Positions 50,300 through 60,152 of a stretch of 64,000 nt of DNA are shown one piece after another. The stretch is from JAGPUQ01 sp963708735. Lineage in GTDB: Bacteria; Pseudomonadota; Gammaproteobacteria; Pseudomonadales; Porticoccaceae. The stretch spans positions 36,802-100,801 of the forward strand of contig CAVPTW010000027.1 in the NCBI GenBank assembly GCA_963708735.1, written 5' to 3'. The notes under the pieces are model-generated. The model was not told where the DNA came from and did not search any database. It was given only the letters and a program-made list of their open reading frames with translations. A program made the position numbers and the translations under genes. Every line of letters starts with the position of its first letter. Position 1 is the stretch's first letter.

Positions 50300-50569
50300 G
50301 CGTGGATCCTCGCGATTGCTATCGACGTAATTGAAGGTACGTAATTAAAGGTAAAAGTGGATGCAAAAAAAAGCGCGGTAACGCCCGGTCCTGCCCGAAG
50401 CCGTTGGGCGGGCTGGGTGACGTTGGACTTGGAATTACCGCAAGATGGTCTGATTTGCGCGCGCGATGCTACGCACCCACAGCGCCAAAAGCAAATTGCG
50501 ATCGGCGCGGGAGTGCTGCGCGGCTGCGCAACCGCCGACGGCGGGTCGGTCAGGACTCCGGAAACACCG

Positions 50570-51094
50570 TCATTTGTTCGCCAGCTTGGCGGCGGTGCCG
50601 GCGCCCGGTGGCCCCAGATGCAGCACCTGTTGGCCGAGCAGCTTCAGCAGTGGCTCGCAGGCTTTGAAATCCGCCGCTTCGGCGCCGACCTGAAGTGTCA
50701 GGCTCGCTTCCTTGGCGTTCAGTACGCCCCCGGTCATGGGCGCGTCCAGCACGCGCACACCCTTGTTTGCTGCGGCCGCGGCCACTTTGCCGATGGTGGC
50801 GGCCGAGCTGGTGGTGAGGTCAATATAAAAGGCGCCACGATCCATACCGTTGAGGACGCCGTTGGCGCCCAGCATCACTTCCTCCACGTCCGCCGGCCCC
50901 GGCAGCGCGGTAAACACCACCTCGCAGCCCACGCCGAGCTTGGTCAGGTCGTCGCACCATTTGGCGCCCTGGAGCTCGAGGTTGCTCTGGAGTTCGCGCG
51001 CGAGGTCGTTGATGACCAGCGTGTGGCCCGCCTTGAGCAAATTCACGGCAATGGCGTTGCCCATGTTGCCGAGTCCGACAAATCCGATTTTCAT
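50570..51094 (-). pseudogene. truncated 3-hydroxyisobutyrate dehydrogenase-family protein
   Basis: 174 residues against a family norm near 290. The NAD(P)-binding domain is intact (IGFVGLGNMGNAIAVNLLKAG, then DAPMTGGVLNAKEASLTL). The protein stops at GTAAKLANK, just where the all-alpha dimerisation domain with the catalytic Lys (usually K-x-x-N) should begin. I found no continuation in any frame in the next 270 bases. The gene is probably inactive after a 3' deletion, unless it makes a stand-alone NAD-binding protein. Confidence 0.75.
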
Positions 51095-51147
51095 GATCCA
51101 CCCCTGTGTTGTTGTTAGTGAAGGCTGAATTCAGTTAATGCATTCTC

Positions 51148-51555
51148 TCACTGCCTGGCAAGCGGCGGTTCCGGCGCGCTGGCTTGTGGCACGGGCTTGA
51201 TCTCTATCCAGTGCGGGCCGCGCTGGTGGACGTCGATTGCCGGCGTGAAGGCGTTCCGATGATCCAGGCTGCCCAAGGTGATATCGATAGGGTCCGGCTG
51301 GTTTTCCACCACACAGGCGACCGGGGTGCCGCAGACTGCGCGGAAATAGCGGTCGCCGCGCGGGGACGATTTCAGATGTGTCGGCGTTCCCTGGGTGTAA
51401 GCAAAGTGGTCCGGCACCACCCGCCAGGACACGAAAGGCGCGCCGCTGGTGCGTCGGCACATCGAGCAATGGCAGTTGGCGACCTGAGCCACCTGGTCGA
51501 TCCGGTAGCGCAGAGCGCCGCAAAAGCAGCCGCCGGTAACGGGCTCCGTGGCCAT
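51148..51555 (-). CDS. GFA/CENP-V-fold zinc protein with a damaged Cys pair
   Basis: 135 residues from an ATG behind TGGAG; an ATG 18 bases upstream is also in frame. It has the GFA motifs GGCFCGALRY and NCHCSMCRRTSGAPF. The second structural site, normally FCxxCGT, reads YFRAVCGTPV, so one Cys is replaced by Arg. GFA enzymes add glutathione to formaldehyde or act on related adducts. Whether this copy binds its second zinc is doubtful. Confidence 0.85.
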   Translation of the reverse strand: MATEPVTGGCFCGALRYRIDQVAQVANCHCSMCRRTSGAPFVSWRVVPDHFAYTQGTPTHLKSSPRGDRYFRAVCGTPVACVVENQPDPIDITLGSLDHRNAFTPAIDVHQRGPHWIEIKPVPQASAPEPPLARQ

Positions 51556-51586
51556 GTCCGCTTTCTCCACCATTGTCTTGCCCGCA

Positions 51587-52450
51587 TCAGACCTTGGCGA
51601 TGACCGCCTCCGCGAATTCGTTGAGCCCGCGTCGGATCCCGTCGGCATCGAAGGCCGGCGGGTTGATCATCATCCGTTGGGTGCCGATCTCCTCGTACTG
51701 CCGGACCCGACCCGGGTCGGGCATGCCGGCCGCTACCGTGAGTTCGATCTCCGCCGGGTTGCGGCCGATTTTGGCGCACTCGTCACGCATGGCATCGAGC
51801 AGTGTCGGCAAGGTCTTGAGACTGCCGGACGCAGGATAAAAGCCGTCCCCCACCCGCGCCGCGCGCCGCGCCGCACCCTCGACATTGCCGCCGATCACGA
51901 TGGGGACGCCCGGTTTCTGCACCGGCTTGGGATTGGAGTTGAGCGGACCCCAGTTGAAATAGGTGCCCTGGAAGGCCTCGGGCTCGCCCTTCCACAGTGA
52001 GCGGATGGCACGGATCGCCTCCTCGGTGCGCGGTCCCCGCTCGGCGAAGGGAATGCCAACGGTTTCCATCTCCTCGCGCAGCCAGCCGATGCCCACGCCC
52101 ATCATGGCGCGGCCGCGCGAGAGCACGTCGAGGCTGGCCCATTCCTTTGCCACATAGAGCGGGTTGCGCTGGGGCAGGATCATGATGCCGGTGGCGAGGC
52201 GCAGTTTCCTGGTCATTCCTGCCGCATAGGAGAGCGCGACGATCGGATCGGGAATCGGTGCCCGCTCGCCGCCGGGAAAGCCGCCGTCCTTGCTGTAGGG
52301 GTATTTGGTCTTGAAGCCAGCGGGCAGAACCACATGCTCAACGGCCCAGATGGATTCGATGCCCACTTCGTCCGCCGTCCGCACCAGGACTTCGAACAGA
52401 TCGGGGTTGGCGAGTGGACCGGCGGTGGCAAACGCGATGCCGAATTTCAT
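51587..52450 (-). CDS. luciferase-like (LLM) oxidoreductase 3, F420-type
   Basis: 287 residues from the ATG at MKFGIAFATAGPLANPD. It is a shorter LLM of the F420-dependent subgroup (SIWAVEHVVLP, GIMILPQRNPLYVAKEWASLD, RAMMGVGIGWLREEME, KPGVPIVIGGNVEGAARR). It is unlike the 365-residue pair to its left. Divergent from the Baeyer-Villiger monooxygenase. Confidence 0.9.
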   Translation of the reverse strand: MKFGIAFATAGPLANPDLFEVLVRTADEVGIESIWAVEHVVLPAGFKTKYPYSKDGGFPGGERAPIPDPIVALSYAAGMTRKLRLATGIMILPQRNPLYVAKEWASLDVLSRGRAMMGVGIGWLREEMETVGIPFAERGPRTEEAIRAIRSLWKGEPEAFQGTYFNWGPLNSNPKPVQKPGVPIVIGGNVEGAARRAARVGDGFYPASGSLKTLPTLLDAMRDECAKIGRNPAEIELTVAAGMPDPGRVRQYEEIGTQRMMINPPAFDADGIRRGLNEFAEAVIAKV

Positions 52451-52688
52451 GGGGCGACTCCTCTGGTCGGTTGTTATCGGTTCAGGCGGAGCATAGCAGC
52501 GGCGGCTGGATTCACGCCATGGCGATCGCCGCAGTCCCGGCAGCGCTGGTTTTGACATCGGTCGGCAGGGTCATACACTGTCACCGATCCAGCGCTTTGC
52601 GTCGAACCCCGATCCGGCCCGCCTTGCGCCGTTCCGATGCGGGCGTGTGACACGTTTGACAAGCCGACCTTGAATGTGGAGAAGCAGT

Positions 52689-54593
52689 ATGACCGACCAA
52701 CAACGCCTTGCCGACGCCGTCGCCATCGCCAACATTCCCACCCTGTTGATGGTGCTCGTGCAAATGACCGGCGACCGGCGCTGGCTGCACGATCCCTACC
52801 GGCCGCGACGCGCCAGTGGCGTCAGCGACAACGACAGCGGGGGTTTGGGCGCTGATATCCAGCAGGAGATTCGCGCCGCCGCGCTGGACGCCATCCTGGC
52901 ATGGAAAGCCGGCAAGCCGCTGGCCCTCCCCGAACCTTCCAATGCCGAACTCGTGGAGATGCTGACCGTCGCCATGGGCGAAAAGGTGCCCAGTCAGTAC
53001 GGCGAAATGACCGCCGCCCAGCTCGGTCAGACGGCCATGCTGTGGGACCGCAAGATCGATGTACCGCCGGGCTTCAAGGTGATCGTGATCGGCGCCGGTG
53101 CTTCCGGGCTGTGCGCCGCGGTCAATCTGAAATCGGCTGGGGTGCCGTTTCAGGTGTTCGAGCGCCGCGAATCCGTGGGTGGCGTGTGGCAGGACAACCG
53201 TTACCCCGGCGCCGGCGTCGATACCCCGAACCACCTCTATTCGTTTTCCTTCGCGCCCTACGACTGGTCGCAGTACTTCGTGCTGCGCGACGAGCTGCAC
53301 GATTATTTTGAAGGTGTCGCCGATCAATTCGAGCTGCGCGAGCACATCAGCTTCAACACCGATGTCCTGTCCGCTGCCTACAACGCCGACCGCCAGCTCT
53401 GGGAACTGAAAGTCAGGAATCCCGATGGCTCGGTGTCGAATCATGCGGCGAATGTACTGATCAGCGCCGCGGGTATTTTCAACCCGCCGGCGTTTCCCGA
53501 TATTCCTGGGCTCGACAGCTTCACCGGCGAAAAGTGGCATTCCGCGGAATGGCCGGCAGGCAAGGGCGTCGCCGGCAAGCGCGTGCTGATGATCGGCAAC
53601 GGCGCGACCGCGATGCAGATCGGACCGGAAATCCAGAATCACGTGGAATCGCTCACCATATTCCAGCGCAGTCCACATTGGGCTTCACCGTTCGAACAGT
53701 TCCGCACCCCGGTGCCCGAGCCGATCCGGTTTCTCTTCAACGAGGTGCCGCTGTATCGCAACTGGTATCGCATGCGACTCGGCTGGACCTACAACGACCG
53801 CGTCTACGATTCGTTGCACAAGGATCCCAACTGGGCGCATCCCGAGCGCTCGCTGAATGCCATCAACGACGGCCACCGCGCCTATTTCACCGACTATATC
53901 AAGCGCGAGCTGGGCGATCGGATCGATCTGCTCGACAAGGTATTGCCCACCTTCCCACCTTTCGGCAAACGCATGCTGATGGACAACGGCTGGTACCGCA
54001 TGCTGCGCAATCCTAAGGTGGCGCTGGTGGATGCCGCGATCGATCATATCGAAGGCAACAAGGTGATTACCCGGGATGGCGCCGCGTACGAAGGCGATGT
54101 GTTGTTGATCGCGACCGGCTTCAACGTGTTGCAGTTCCTTTCCACCTACGATCTCATCGGCCGCTCCGGCAAAAACCTGCGCGACGTCTGGGGCGACGAG
54201 GATGCCAGTGCCTATCTGGGCACGGTGATTCCGGATTTTCCGAATTTCTTTACTCTTTACGGTCCCAACCTGCAACCAGGACACGGCGGAAGTTTTATTT
54301 TCGTCGCCGAAATGCAGGTGCGCTATACCATGCAGATGATCGACGCCATGGCCCGCAACGCGCTCGGTGCGGTCGAGTGCAAAGCGGACGTGCACGACCG
54401 CTATATCGAAAAGGTCGATGCGCTCCACGAGAACATGGTGTGGACCCACCCGGGCATGACCACCTACTACCGCAATTCCAAGGGCCGTATCGTCGTTAAC
54501 TCGCCCTATCGAAACGTTGATTTTTTTGCGATGACCAGACACGTAAATCTGGACGATTACCGGGCCGAACCGCGCAAGGCCGCTGCCAGCTAG
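52689..54593 (+). CDS. Baeyer-Villiger-type flavin monooxygenase
   Basis: 634 residues from the ATG at MTDQQRLADAV behind GGAG. There is an N-terminal extension of about 125 residues, as in 4-hydroxyacetophenone monooxygenase. FAD-binding GAGASG is at 135-140, the fingerprint FTGEKWHSAEWP (FxGxxxHxxxWP) at 278-289, and the NADPH site IGNGATAMQIG near 304. It inserts oxygen beside ketones; the substrate is unknown. It stands between divergent LLM 3 and the gsp gene. Confidence 0.93.
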   Translation: MTDQQRLADAVAIANIPTLLMVLVQMTGDRRWLHDPYRPRRASGVSDNDSGGLGADIQQEIRAAALDAILAWKAGKPLALPEPSNAELVEMLTVAMGEKVPSQYGEMTAAQLGQTAMLWDRKIDVPPGFKVIVIGAGASGLCAAVNLKSAGVPFQVFERRESVGGVWQDNRYPGAGVDTPNHLYSFSFAPYDWSQYFVLRDELHDYFEGVADQFELREHISFNTDVLSAAYNADRQLWELKVRNPDGSVSNHAANVLISAAGIFNPPAFPDIPGLDSFTGEKWHSAEWPAGKGVAGKRVLMIGNGATAMQIGPEIQNHVESLTIFQRSPHWASPFEQFRTPVPEPIRFLFNEVPLYRNWYRMRLGWTYNDRVYDSLHKDPNWAHPERSLNAINDGHRAYFTDYIKRELGDRIDLLDKVLPTFPPFGKRMLMDNGWYRMLRNPKVALVDAAIDHIEGNKVITRDGAAYEGDVLLIATGFNVLQFLSTYDLIGRSGKNLRDVWGDEDASAYLGTVIPDFPNFFTLYGPNLQPGHGGSFIFVAEMQVRYTMQMIDAMARNALGAVECKADVHDRYIEKVDALHENMVWTHPGMTTYYRNSKGRIVVNSPYRNVDFFAMTRHVNLDDYRAEPRKAAAS

Positions 54594-54681
54594 CGTTCTA
54601 CCGGGAGCGAAGTCGGGCTTGTGAATGTTGTACGGGGTCAACGGATCGCACAGCCATGGGTAATCGCAGAGTATTTGCAGC

Positions 54682-56571
54682 ATGAAGCCAGGTATCAGAA
54701 AACCACCGGCGAAATTCGGCACCTTGCTGGGTGTCGCGCCCGGGAACGTTCCGATCTACTCGTCGGACTACGATTCCGTCGACGAACGGGAATATCCCAC
54801 GCGGCAGTCCTACCAAAGCTATGTCGATGGCGTCTTCATGGGCTACAAGTGGCAGTGTGTCGAATTCGCCCGGCGCTGGCTGTACCTCAACAAGGGTTAT
54901 GTTTTCGAAGACATTCCGATGGCGTACGACATCTTCAATCTGAGATTCGCACGCCGGATTGCCGACAATGCCGCGTTGCCGCTGCACGCCTTCGGCAACG
55001 GCTCCAAGCGCCTTCCGGAACCGGGCTGCCTGCTGATCTGGAACGAAGGCGGCGAATTCGCGCGCACCGGCCATGTCGCCATCGTCACTGAAGTCGACCC
55101 GGAATTCATCCGGGTGGTGGAGCAGAATGTCGACCATCAACCCTGGGAAGCCGGGCAGGGCTGCTCGCGGGAAATCAAGGCGACGCTGACCACCGATGGC
55201 GAATACTGGATCCGCTGCAATTTTGCCGGCGCGGAGATTCTGGGCTGGGTCATCCAGACGGAAAATTCCGCCTTCTCTGAAGATCCAGCGGAGATTGAAG
55301 CGCGCTTGCTGAATCTGCAAGCCCGCGCGGCGGACGCAACCGCCGAGCCCAGCCATTCCTGGCTCAATATGGCCAACGAGGACGAAGCCGCTTATGTCCA
55401 TATGATGGATGGCCATCGCTTGGCGCATGCCGAGGAAAACCGGTTTCGCTATTTCGCGTTGTCGCGCGCGGCGGAGCGGGAGTTGCGGCGGGCGACCAAC
55501 GAGCTCCACGCCAAGTTCATGTATGCGACAGACCATGTCCTGAGCAGTGACGCGTTGCTCGCGAAATTCAATCTGCCGCCCGCGGTGTGGCCGAAAATCC
55601 GTAAATCCTGGAGTAACCGCCACAACGAGATGATTACCGGGCGATTTGATTTTGCCGTTAGCGAGCGGGGCATAAAGCTGTACGAATACAACGCCGATTC
55701 GGCGTCGTGCTACATGGAATGCGGCAAGGTGCAGGGTAAATGGGCGACCCATTTTGGTGTTCAGGAAGGCCATGATCCCGGCGCGGATTTGTTTGGCGCA
55801 CTGATGCAGGCGTGGCAGAAAAGTGGCGTCAACGACGTGCTCCACATCATGCAGGACCGGGATCTCGAAGAAACCTACCACGCCCTGTTCATGAAATCGG
55901 CCATCGAAGCGGCCGGCATCAAATGCAAAATCATCAGCGGTATCGAGGGATTGTCCTGGCGCGACTGCGGCAGCATCGTCGATGCCGACGGCGTCCAGAT
56001 CAAATGGGTCTGGAAGACCTGGGCCTGGGAAACGGCGCTCGACCAGATCCGGGCCGAGTGCGAAGCGGACGCGAGTGGGCTCAGCGACTACCGCTTCGAC
56101 GTGGTGCGCCAGAGCGCGCCCCGCCTGGTCGATGTGCTGTTGCGTGACGATGTCATGGTATTCGAACCGCTGTGGACGCTGATTCCCAGCAACAAGGCAA
56201 TCCTGGCCGTTCTTTGGTCGCTGTTTCCGGACTGTCCCTATCTGCTGGAGTCTCAACTTTCACTGACTGATGGGCTTGGCGCGAAGGGTTATGTTGCCAA
56301 GCCCATAGCAGGCCGTTGCGGGAGCAACGTCAGCGTGGTGGACCGCGACAGCACCGTGCTCGACAAGACCGCCGGGCGCTTCCAGCATCAGGATCAGATG
56401 TTCCAGGAGCTCTGGCCACTGCCCTCATTCGAAGGTCAGTTCGTCCAGGTGTGTACGTTCACGGTGAGCGGCTGGCATGCCGGCACCTGTCTGCGCGCCG
56501 ATCCGTCGCGCGTCATTACCAGCGGCAGCGAAGTGCTGCCGCTGCGTGTGGTGGAAGACAGCGAGTTTTAA
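54682..56571 (+). CDS. gss: bifunctional glutathionylspermidine synthetase/amidase
   Basis: 629 residues, close to E. coli Gss (619). The N-terminal CHAP amidase domain has catalytic Cys 59 in YKWQCVEFARRWL and His in TGHVAIVTEV. The ATP-grasp synthetase domain follows (KLYEYNADSASCYMECGK, HIMQDRDLEETYH, KPIAGRCGSNVSVVD). It makes and hydrolyses glutathionylspermidine in redox stress. It is 88 bases downstream of the monooxygenase and may share its transcript. Confidence 0.95.
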   Translation: MKPGIRKPPAKFGTLLGVAPGNVPIYSSDYDSVDEREYPTRQSYQSYVDGVFMGYKWQCVEFARRWLYLNKGYVFEDIPMAYDIFNLRFARRIADNAALPLHAFGNGSKRLPEPGCLLIWNEGGEFARTGHVAIVTEVDPEFIRVVEQNVDHQPWEAGQGCSREIKATLTTDGEYWIRCNFAGAEILGWVIQTENSAFSEDPAEIEARLLNLQARAADATAEPSHSWLNMANEDEAAYVHMMDGHRLAHAEENRFRYFALSRAAERELRRATNELHAKFMYATDHVLSSDALLAKFNLPPAVWPKIRKSWSNRHNEMITGRFDFAVSERGIKLYEYNADSASCYMECGKVQGKWATHFGVQEGHDPGADLFGALMQAWQKSGVNDVLHIMQDRDLEETYHALFMKSAIEAAGIKCKIISGIEGLSWRDCGSIVDADGVQIKWVWKTWAWETALDQIRAECEADASGLSDYRFDVVRQSAPRLVDVLLRDDVMVFEPLWTLIPSNKAILAVLWSLFPDCPYLLESQLSLTDGLGAKGYVAKPIAGRCGSNVSVVDRDSTVLDKTAGRFQHQDQMFQELWPLPSFEGQFVQVCTFTVSGWHAGTCLRADPSRVITSGSEVLPLRVVEDSEF

Positions 56572-56595
56572 TGCGTGCGCACAGAGCCGGCGTGC

Positions 56596-56814
56596 TCACA
56601 GGGTCTTCAGGTACTCCAGCAACGCCGCCTTGTCGGCATCCGCCAGTCCGGTGCCAAAGTCGTGGCCCAGGTTGCCGTTGCCGCGCAGGCGTGTGTCGAA
56701 CTGGGTGCGCGCCTGCTGTGCCGCAGTTGGCGTGGATTCCTGGCAGAAGCCTGGCAGAACGGTACCGGCGAGGGCGCCGAGCAAGACTGCGAGCCGGATC
56801 AGTGTCTTCGTGAT
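56596..56814 (-). CDS. small exported protein resembling a cytochrome-c C-terminal tail, unusual start
   Basis: A frame of 72 codons reads as a signal peptide (TKTLIRLAVLLGALAGTVLPG) followed by about 45 residues ending GHDFGTGLADADKAALLEYLKTL-like sequence, typical of the end of c-type cytochromes; no CxxCH is present. No ATG or GTG fits. The first codon that restores a natural signal peptide is ATC at 56812-56814. A TTG at 56784 would cut the signal in half. It may be a start-lost fragment or use a rare start. Confidence 0.45.
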   Translation of the reverse strand: MTKTLIRLAVLLGALAGTVLPGFCQESTPTAAQQARTQFDTRLRGNGNLGHDFGTGLADADKAALLEYLKTL

Positions 56815-56868
56815 GTTTTCTTCTTGTGCTGGCCAGACCAGCGTTCAGCCCCGGCAGGAGACCAGTTT

Positions 56869-59586
56869 TCAAGGCACCCCGTTTTGCTGCTCGCGCAGCA
56901 CCTCGCACAGCCAGGGCAGTATCGCTTTGCTTTCCCCGATCTCCCCGGACTGACGCGCGGTCGCCGCAGCCAGCGCCGCGCCGAACACCTGCTGACCGAT
57001 GTGGTGGCCTAGCTTGCGGTAGCTTTCGAACTGCGATTCGTCGAACCACTGGTCAGACGTGGATTGGTGCGGAAATCCGGGATGCGTCTTTTGGTAATTG
57101 ATCAGGTCGGCGGGTTCGTTACCTGCCAGGCGCGGCTTGATGTAGATAAGATCGCCACGCGGCGTGTCCGGGCCGTAGTGAATCCGGCCGATCGCGCAGT
57201 AGCCTTGTTGCATGTCATCGACCTGGATCTCTATGGTTACGCCGAAATCGGCGTAACACTTGCGGATGGCGTTGCCGAGATCTTCGAACTGGCTGTCCGG
57301 ATCCTGCCCCGCATCGATGGCGACAATACAGGCGCAGCGTCGCCGCACCAGTTCGTAGATGCCCAGATTTTCGAAATGGCCGCCGTCAGACAGATACACG
57401 AAGGGTGCATCCTTGTCGGTTTGGCCGAACAGCTCCTTGAGCAAGTAGCCGCCGCCGAAAGACGGATTGGGTCGTGTCCATACCTTGGCATTGGCGGGGT
57501 TGGGGCACCAATGGCCCAGACGGACGTTGAACACGGTCATCAAAAATGTCAGCGCTGGCGAACTGTGGTAGCCCATATTGGGGGAGGCGGCGGCGCCTGA
57601 AATGGCCATTGCCGTGCCCAACCACACGCCGCCCATGTAGTGCGCGGCGGGCCGGTACTGGCTGACCAAGTCGCCCTGAACATCCGGCGAGGTGAAGCTG
57701 TAACCGCTGGCCATGGGTGTGAACGCAAAGGCCGTTGCCCGCCGTTCCTGCCAAGCGAGTTCCTTGCCGGCCACCAGATTCATGGCGGTGTTATGGATGG
57801 GATAAGGGCGCTGGTATTGCAGCTGGCCGGCTCGGATGGCACAGAGCGCGTCCAGGTTGATGTCGTCCTCGGGGTCGAAGCCAGTGAACGGGTGGGGGCG
57901 GCGGACCCGCACTCGCGAGGCGCCGAGATAGCAGCGCACCAGCCGCTGACGGTAGAAGTGATAGAGCGAGAACAGGTTGACGTCGAGGCGCCACGCCAGT
58001 GCGGCGGCCATGGCGAGGCCCGCCGCAAAAATTCCCGCGATCGATGTTACGGGAATGTGTTTGAAGTTGGGCGCTTCAAGGTACAGGATGTCCAGGAAAG
58101 TTGTGTCTGACCTGATCTCGGGCCGTATGCAGTTGCCGCAAAGTACCGGCAACGTCAGTAACTTGTGGAGTCCCAGCGACAGCAGTCCCAGCAGACCGAG
58201 GATGAACACATAGGGCATCACCTGGGCGATGCGGTCACGCCAGGTCTGACTGATGCCATCGCCTATTTTCGCCCCGCGTCCCAGCAGTACACCGGCAAGG
58301 GTCGATAGCGCCCACATGAGGCCGCCCGCGGCGACGAATTCTTCGCGCATCCAACGGAAGAAGGCCGGTGCAACAAAGACGACGGTAAACATGGTGACCC
58401 AGACACCGGCGACCAATAGCAGCCAACCGCCCAGGCGCGACCACCATTCCCGTGACTGGTCGGAAAAATGGCGGCCCATGAGGCCGATGTGGCCGACCAC
58501 GACGAGCGCGTAGACATAAAGCATCAGGGCGGCGCCCAGGCCCGAGGTCGGCCATGAGCCCCGGTAGCTCCGGCCGATGTGGCTAATATTGCGGATGTAT
58601 TGCGCCACTTCCGCCATCCCCGCCAGCAACATGCCGCCGAGGGCGCCGGCAAGCATCGTGTAGAGCGCGATCAGCAGCGCGCGGTGCGGGGGCTGATGTG
58701 ATGCACTGCCATCGCGGTAGCAGAGCAGGCGACCGCCCAGCCATCCGAGTAGCCAGGGCAGGCTGTAAATGAGCGTGCCGCCGGCTACCCAAGTGCCGAG
58801 CGCAACGTCCTTGAGGCGGGTAGATCCGGCATAGAGGCCGTAGGCGATGAACCAAGCCGATACGACCACCGGCAATACCACCAAGGTCAGCACGCCCGCC
58901 TGGCGCGCGTAGAATGGCTGTGTCCTGCGTGCGGCGCTGCCGAAATTAAGCCCAATGAACAGCATGCCCAAAGCGAGCGCGGCGACTCCGCCGCCGAACA
59001 GCGGCACCAGATCGGCGTGCACTCCCTTCCAGTCGGCCAGCCAGCGGATACCCCACATCAGCAGACGCGGCACCAGCAGCACTGTGCCCAGTGCCAGCAG
59101 CAACAGGCTCAGGTTGAGAGAAAGGTTGCGCAGGTAGGTGGCGACCGCGGCGAGCGTATCGGCGGACAAAAAACTTGAGCGTGGGGTGAGGTAATTGCTG
59201 TAGCTGCGCAGAAAGCGTATGGCCGGGTTTTCCGTGCCCCCGGTGCGCAATTTGTCCTCGGCGTCCTCGACGCGCCCGGCGCACTCGCGACGGATGAAGG
59301 CCGACAGCCAGCCGCCGACATAACCGCCGCCGGACACGCAGGAGAGGTAGTCGAATTGCTGCAGTAACCGAAGCTCTGCCAGCGCCTGAACGACGCCGAG
59401 ATTGAAGGTCGCGCTGCGGATGCCGCCGCCCGAGAACGCCAGGCCGGTCAGCGGACGTTCGGGGCCGTCGGACTGGCCATCGGGTTCCCGGATTGCTGTG
59501 CGCTCGCGCGCAAGAACTTCGTCCCAGCCGAGCGGGTCATTCAGTGCAAGGCTGTCGCGTTCCGGTCCTTCTTTGTGATTGGGCAC
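56869..59586 (-). CDS. large polytopic patatin-like phospholipase
   Basis: 905 residues from a GTG behind GGGAGG. The patatin oxyanion motif GGGIRS is at 53-58, with a probable nucleophile Ser 85 in CVSGGGYVGGW, and a catalytic Asp near 729 in YLSDGGHFENLG. About 10 membrane helices are inserted between these blocks (roughly 130-550), so the active-site parts are split around a membrane domain. It probably acts on membrane lipids. Function otherwise unknown. Confidence 0.88.
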   Translation of the reverse strand: MPNHKEGPERDSLALNDPLGWDEVLARERTAIREPDGQSDGPERPLTGLAFSGGGIRSATFNLGVVQALAELRLLQQFDYLSCVSGGGYVGGWLSAFIRRECAGRVEDAEDKLRTGGTENPAIRFLRSYSNYLTPRSSFLSADTLAAVATYLRNLSLNLSLLLLALGTVLLVPRLLMWGIRWLADWKGVHADLVPLFGGGVAALALGMLFIGLNFGSAARRTQPFYARQAGVLTLVVLPVVVSAWFIAYGLYAGSTRLKDVALGTWVAGGTLIYSLPWLLGWLGGRLLCYRDGSASHQPPHRALLIALYTMLAGALGGMLLAGMAEVAQYIRNISHIGRSYRGSWPTSGLGAALMLYVYALVVVGHIGLMGRHFSDQSREWWSRLGGWLLLVAGVWVTMFTVVFVAPAFFRWMREEFVAAGGLMWALSTLAGVLLGRGAKIGDGISQTWRDRIAQVMPYVFILGLLGLLSLGLHKLLTLPVLCGNCIRPEIRSDTTFLDILYLEAPNFKHIPVTSIAGIFAAGLAMAAALAWRLDVNLFSLYHFYRQRLVRCYLGASRVRVRRPHPFTGFDPEDDINLDALCAIRAGQLQYQRPYPIHNTAMNLVAGKELAWQERRATAFAFTPMASGYSFTSPDVQGDLVSQYRPAAHYMGGVWLGTAMAISGAAASPNMGYHSSPALTFLMTVFNVRLGHWCPNPANAKVWTRPNPSFGGGYLLKELFGQTDKDAPFVYLSDGGHFENLGIYELVRRRCACIVAIDAGQDPDSQFEDLGNAIRKCYADFGVTIEIQVDDMQQGYCAIGRIHYGPDTPRGDLIYIKPRLAGNEPADLINYQKTHPGFPHQSTSDQWFDESQFESYRKLGHHIGQQVFGAALAAATARQSGEIGESKAILPWLCEVLREQQNGVP

Positions 59587-59854
59587 GCTTGACCTCCCTG
59601 TGCCGCACCCTGAGGTGCGGTTGCAATCTACGCAGTCCCTCGTTCAACCATAGAGCAAATATCCGAGCGTGCAAAGATTGCCACGGATTTGCGTCAAAGG
59701 CGCGGTGATAATTGCGTCACGGATCAGCGGAGTCCCTTGGTAGGTTTTTTTTCTGGGCGGATGCAAGCTATCGGCATCGGCGAATTCCGTAACCTGGCAC
59801 AACCGCCACCGCGCTTGAGCGATGCGGCAGACTCCTGGCAAATCCGCCCCCGCG

Positions 59855-60055
59855 TCAGGATTTCCGCCGCGCGTCTTCCAGGTTCTGACCGGGCTGCCAG
59901 GGCTGTCCCAAACGCTGCTCCATGTAGTCGCGGATCAGCCGCCGTACTACCTGCGAGGGGGTCTGATCCTCCTGCGCGCACAGGTGCTCGAACACCGCCT
60001 TCTTGTCGGGATCGATCAGCACCGTGAGGCGCGCGGTGCGGGATTCAGTTGCCAT
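59855..60055 (-). CDS. ribbon-helix-helix (CopG/Arc-like) protein
   Basis: 66 residues. A strand (TARLTVLIDPDK) and two helices (AVFEHLCAQEDQ, then PSQVVRRLIRDYMEQ) match the RHH fold. No toxin gene is adjacent: the neighbours are the patatin and the divergent hyfB. It could be a regulator of the hyf module or an orphan antitoxin. Confidence 0.8.
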   Translation of the reverse strand: MATESRTARLTVLIDPDKKAVFEHLCAQEDQTPSQVVRRLIRDYMEQRLGQPWQPGQNLEDARRKS

Positions 60056-60152
60056 GTCGTGATAATCCGATGCACATCATACTCGCAGCAAATGATAACA
60101 TGGCCGCCGTGATGCCTACTCTGGGCGCTGGCTGACGCGGGCGACATTTCGA

